Notes under the pieces: model-generated
What the model saw: the letters and a program-made list of their open reading frames with translations, nothing else
What the model was told of the DNA's origin: nothing
The model's database searches: none
Program-made: the position numbers and the translations under genes
Part shown: one piece after another, positions 62,963 through 64,000 of the stretch
Position numbering within the stretch: position 1 is the stretch's first letter
Layout of the letters: every line of letters starts with the position of its first letter
DNA from: Dyadobacter pollutisoli
GTDB taxonomy: Bacteria; Bacteroidota; Bacteroidia; Cytophagales; Spirosomataceae
DNA: 64,000 nt
NCBI RefSeq assembly: GCF_026625565.1
Contig: NZ_CP112998.1
Location: 4,094,501 to 4,158,500 of the forward strand
Direction of reading: 5' to 3'

Positions 62963-64000
62963 TTAAAAATCAAGCCTGAACCTCGCCCGGATCCCCCATT
63001 CCGAAACATTCGGGTTGTCCAGGTATGTAAAACGTTTGACCAGGTCCACACGGAGCAGCTTGAAAATGTTCGCTATCCCCACGCTACCTTCAATGTATGG
63101 CTCCCTCGACAAGGTATAACTGATCGGCTTGCCCTCAGCATCCACAGGAAAGCGGAAAAGTGACGGGTTTAATGCCGGGTTGTTCTCATCCCGCAAGCCA
63201 CCTACTAGTCCTTTGAAACTGAAAACCTCGCGCAGTTTCAGTTTTTTCAATAATGGTATCTTGTTGAACAAGAAGCCATTCATATAATATTGCACGTCCA
63301 GACTGGCGTAGTGATCACTCGCAAATTCCAGGAAGTTCATGAGGTTATACGAATTCAGCTGGTACGCATAGGTCTGGTTGGCGCGGTGGATCGTTAGCAA
63401 CGGGAACAATATGTTTTTACCAAAAATATAACCGCCCTCCGTCGTCACGTCGACAAAGCCAAACTGTGACAGGTACACGCGTTTCGAGATGTTCAACGCT
63501 ACATTGTGGTACCGGTTCTGTCCTTCAAAAACCCCTTTCAAGCCTGCATTATAACGTAATGTAAAGATCGGGTACTTGTTGATAATAGGTGTCCTATACA
63601 ATTTCCCCTGGTAATATTGCTCGTGAGGTGCATAACGCAGCTCGAAATTTGCTTCCGTGTTGCTCAGGCCACCCACATTTTGCAGGGCACTGTCGCTGTC
63701 AAAGTTTTCGTACCGTAACACACCTGCCGGGGTTTGTCTCCATTGGGTAAAACCAATTTTATACGAAAGCCGGTTTTCAAATTCACGAACGTATTCCAGT
63801 TTATAAATATCATTGTACAGCCAGCGGTTGTTATCACCTCGTTTGAAAGACAGCAAGAAGTTGTCCTCCTGAACAAACTGCAATTCCTGGCCCGGGATCT
63901 TGGTATCGCGCTGAAAACTCGCCCGGATATAATTCAGTGGAAAATGGTAAACGGATTTGTTGTTGAATGAATAGGTACCACTCAAAAAGTACTTCCATTT
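62963..64000 (-). CDS. DUF5686-family outer-membrane protein, C-terminal part
   Basis: The frame is open from the right window edge, so only the last 346 residues are visible; the ATG/TTG near 63985 is internal and the N-terminus lies outside. The visible part is a beta-barrel with alternating aromatic residues (KWKYFLSGTYSFNNKSVYHF, YEARFELRYAPHEQYYQGK-like strands) and a typical outer-membrane last strand WGIRARFRLDF. It resembles the C-terminus of DUF5686/carboxypeptidase-regulatory-like proteins of Bacteroidota, usually 800 residues or more. Function unknown; envelope role likely. It precedes the nucleotidyltransferase gene by 27 bases. Confidence 0.78.
   Translation of the reverse strand, partial: KWKYFLSGTYSFNNKSVYHFPLNYIRASFQRDTKIPGQELQFVQEDNFLLSFKRGDNNRWLYNDIYKLEYVREFENRLSYKIGFTQWRQTPAGVLRYENFDSDSALQNVGGLSNTEANFELRYAPHEQYYQGKLYRTPIINKYPIFTLRYNAGLKGVFEGQNRYHNVALNISKRVYLSQFGFVDVTTEGGYIFGKNILFPLLTIHRANQTYAYQLNSYNLMNFLEFASDHYASLDVQYYMNGFLFNKIPLLKKLKLREVFSFKGLVGGLRDENNPALNPSLFRFPVDAEGKPISYTLSREPYIEGSVGIANIFKLLRVDLVKRFTYLDNPNVSEWGIRARFRLDF

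Overview
The window looks like chromosomal DNA of a Bacteroidota member, most likely order Cytophagales and possibly Dyadobacter-like. The evidence is two SusC/SusD pairs, an ECF sigma/FecR pair, several TAnnTTTG-type promoter boxes, the outer-membrane protein families present, and Bacteroidota-restricted families of unknown function. The genus is a guess. I see no rRNA, tRNA, CRISPR array, transposase or phage gene.

Layout. 1-10.8 kb is mixed: an EamA exporter, a multi-PAS histidine kinase with a stand-alone receiver, a TonB-dependent receptor, a MATE exporter, a GapN-type aldehyde dehydrogenase lacking the usual catalytic glutamate, and a DUF6934-type protein followed by two paralogous small ORFs. 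10.8-23.0 kb is a minus-strand polysaccharide utilisation locus (PUL): SusC, SusD and three sulfatases. One sulfatase gene carries an exact, in-frame 1464-bp tandem duplication. 23.5-29.0 kb holds a hybrid kinase and a propeller-type sensor kinase. 29.3-38.9 kb is a second, enzyme-free PUL: ECF sigma, FecR, STN-SusC, SusD and two IPT-domain lipoproteins. It has a well-formed candidate antisense RNA opposite the susC leader. 39-42.9 kb has an overlapping small-gene pair, a hybrid kinase, a receiver protein and a DUF421 protein.

From 64.0 kb down to 42.9 kb all 17 genes lie on the minus strand with gaps of at most 111 bases. The upstream part (64.0-53.5 kb) looks like lipid and envelope biosynthesis: nucleotidyltransferase, ATP-grasp ligase, CDP-alcohol phosphatidyltransferase, flippase-like protein, HAD and PfkB enzymes, fatty-acid hydroxylase, a CmoA-like and an ICMT-like methyltransferase, and NDH-2. 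I infer an uncharacterised phospholipid head-group pathway.

The downstream part (53.4-42.9 kb) is the most interesting region. A GAF protein whose C-terminal half keeps most signature residues of class III nucleotide cyclases is followed by an HD phosphohydrolase fused to a Pycsar-type membrane effector domain. Next come polyphosphate kinase 1, an SdiA-regulated-type lipoprotein, and a lipoprotein joining a calcineurin-like phosphoesterase, a putative atypical-kinase-like segment and an Omp85-like barrel. I read this as a candidate cyclic-nucleotide and polyphosphate signalling operon. Family calls come from reading motifs by eye; no search was run.
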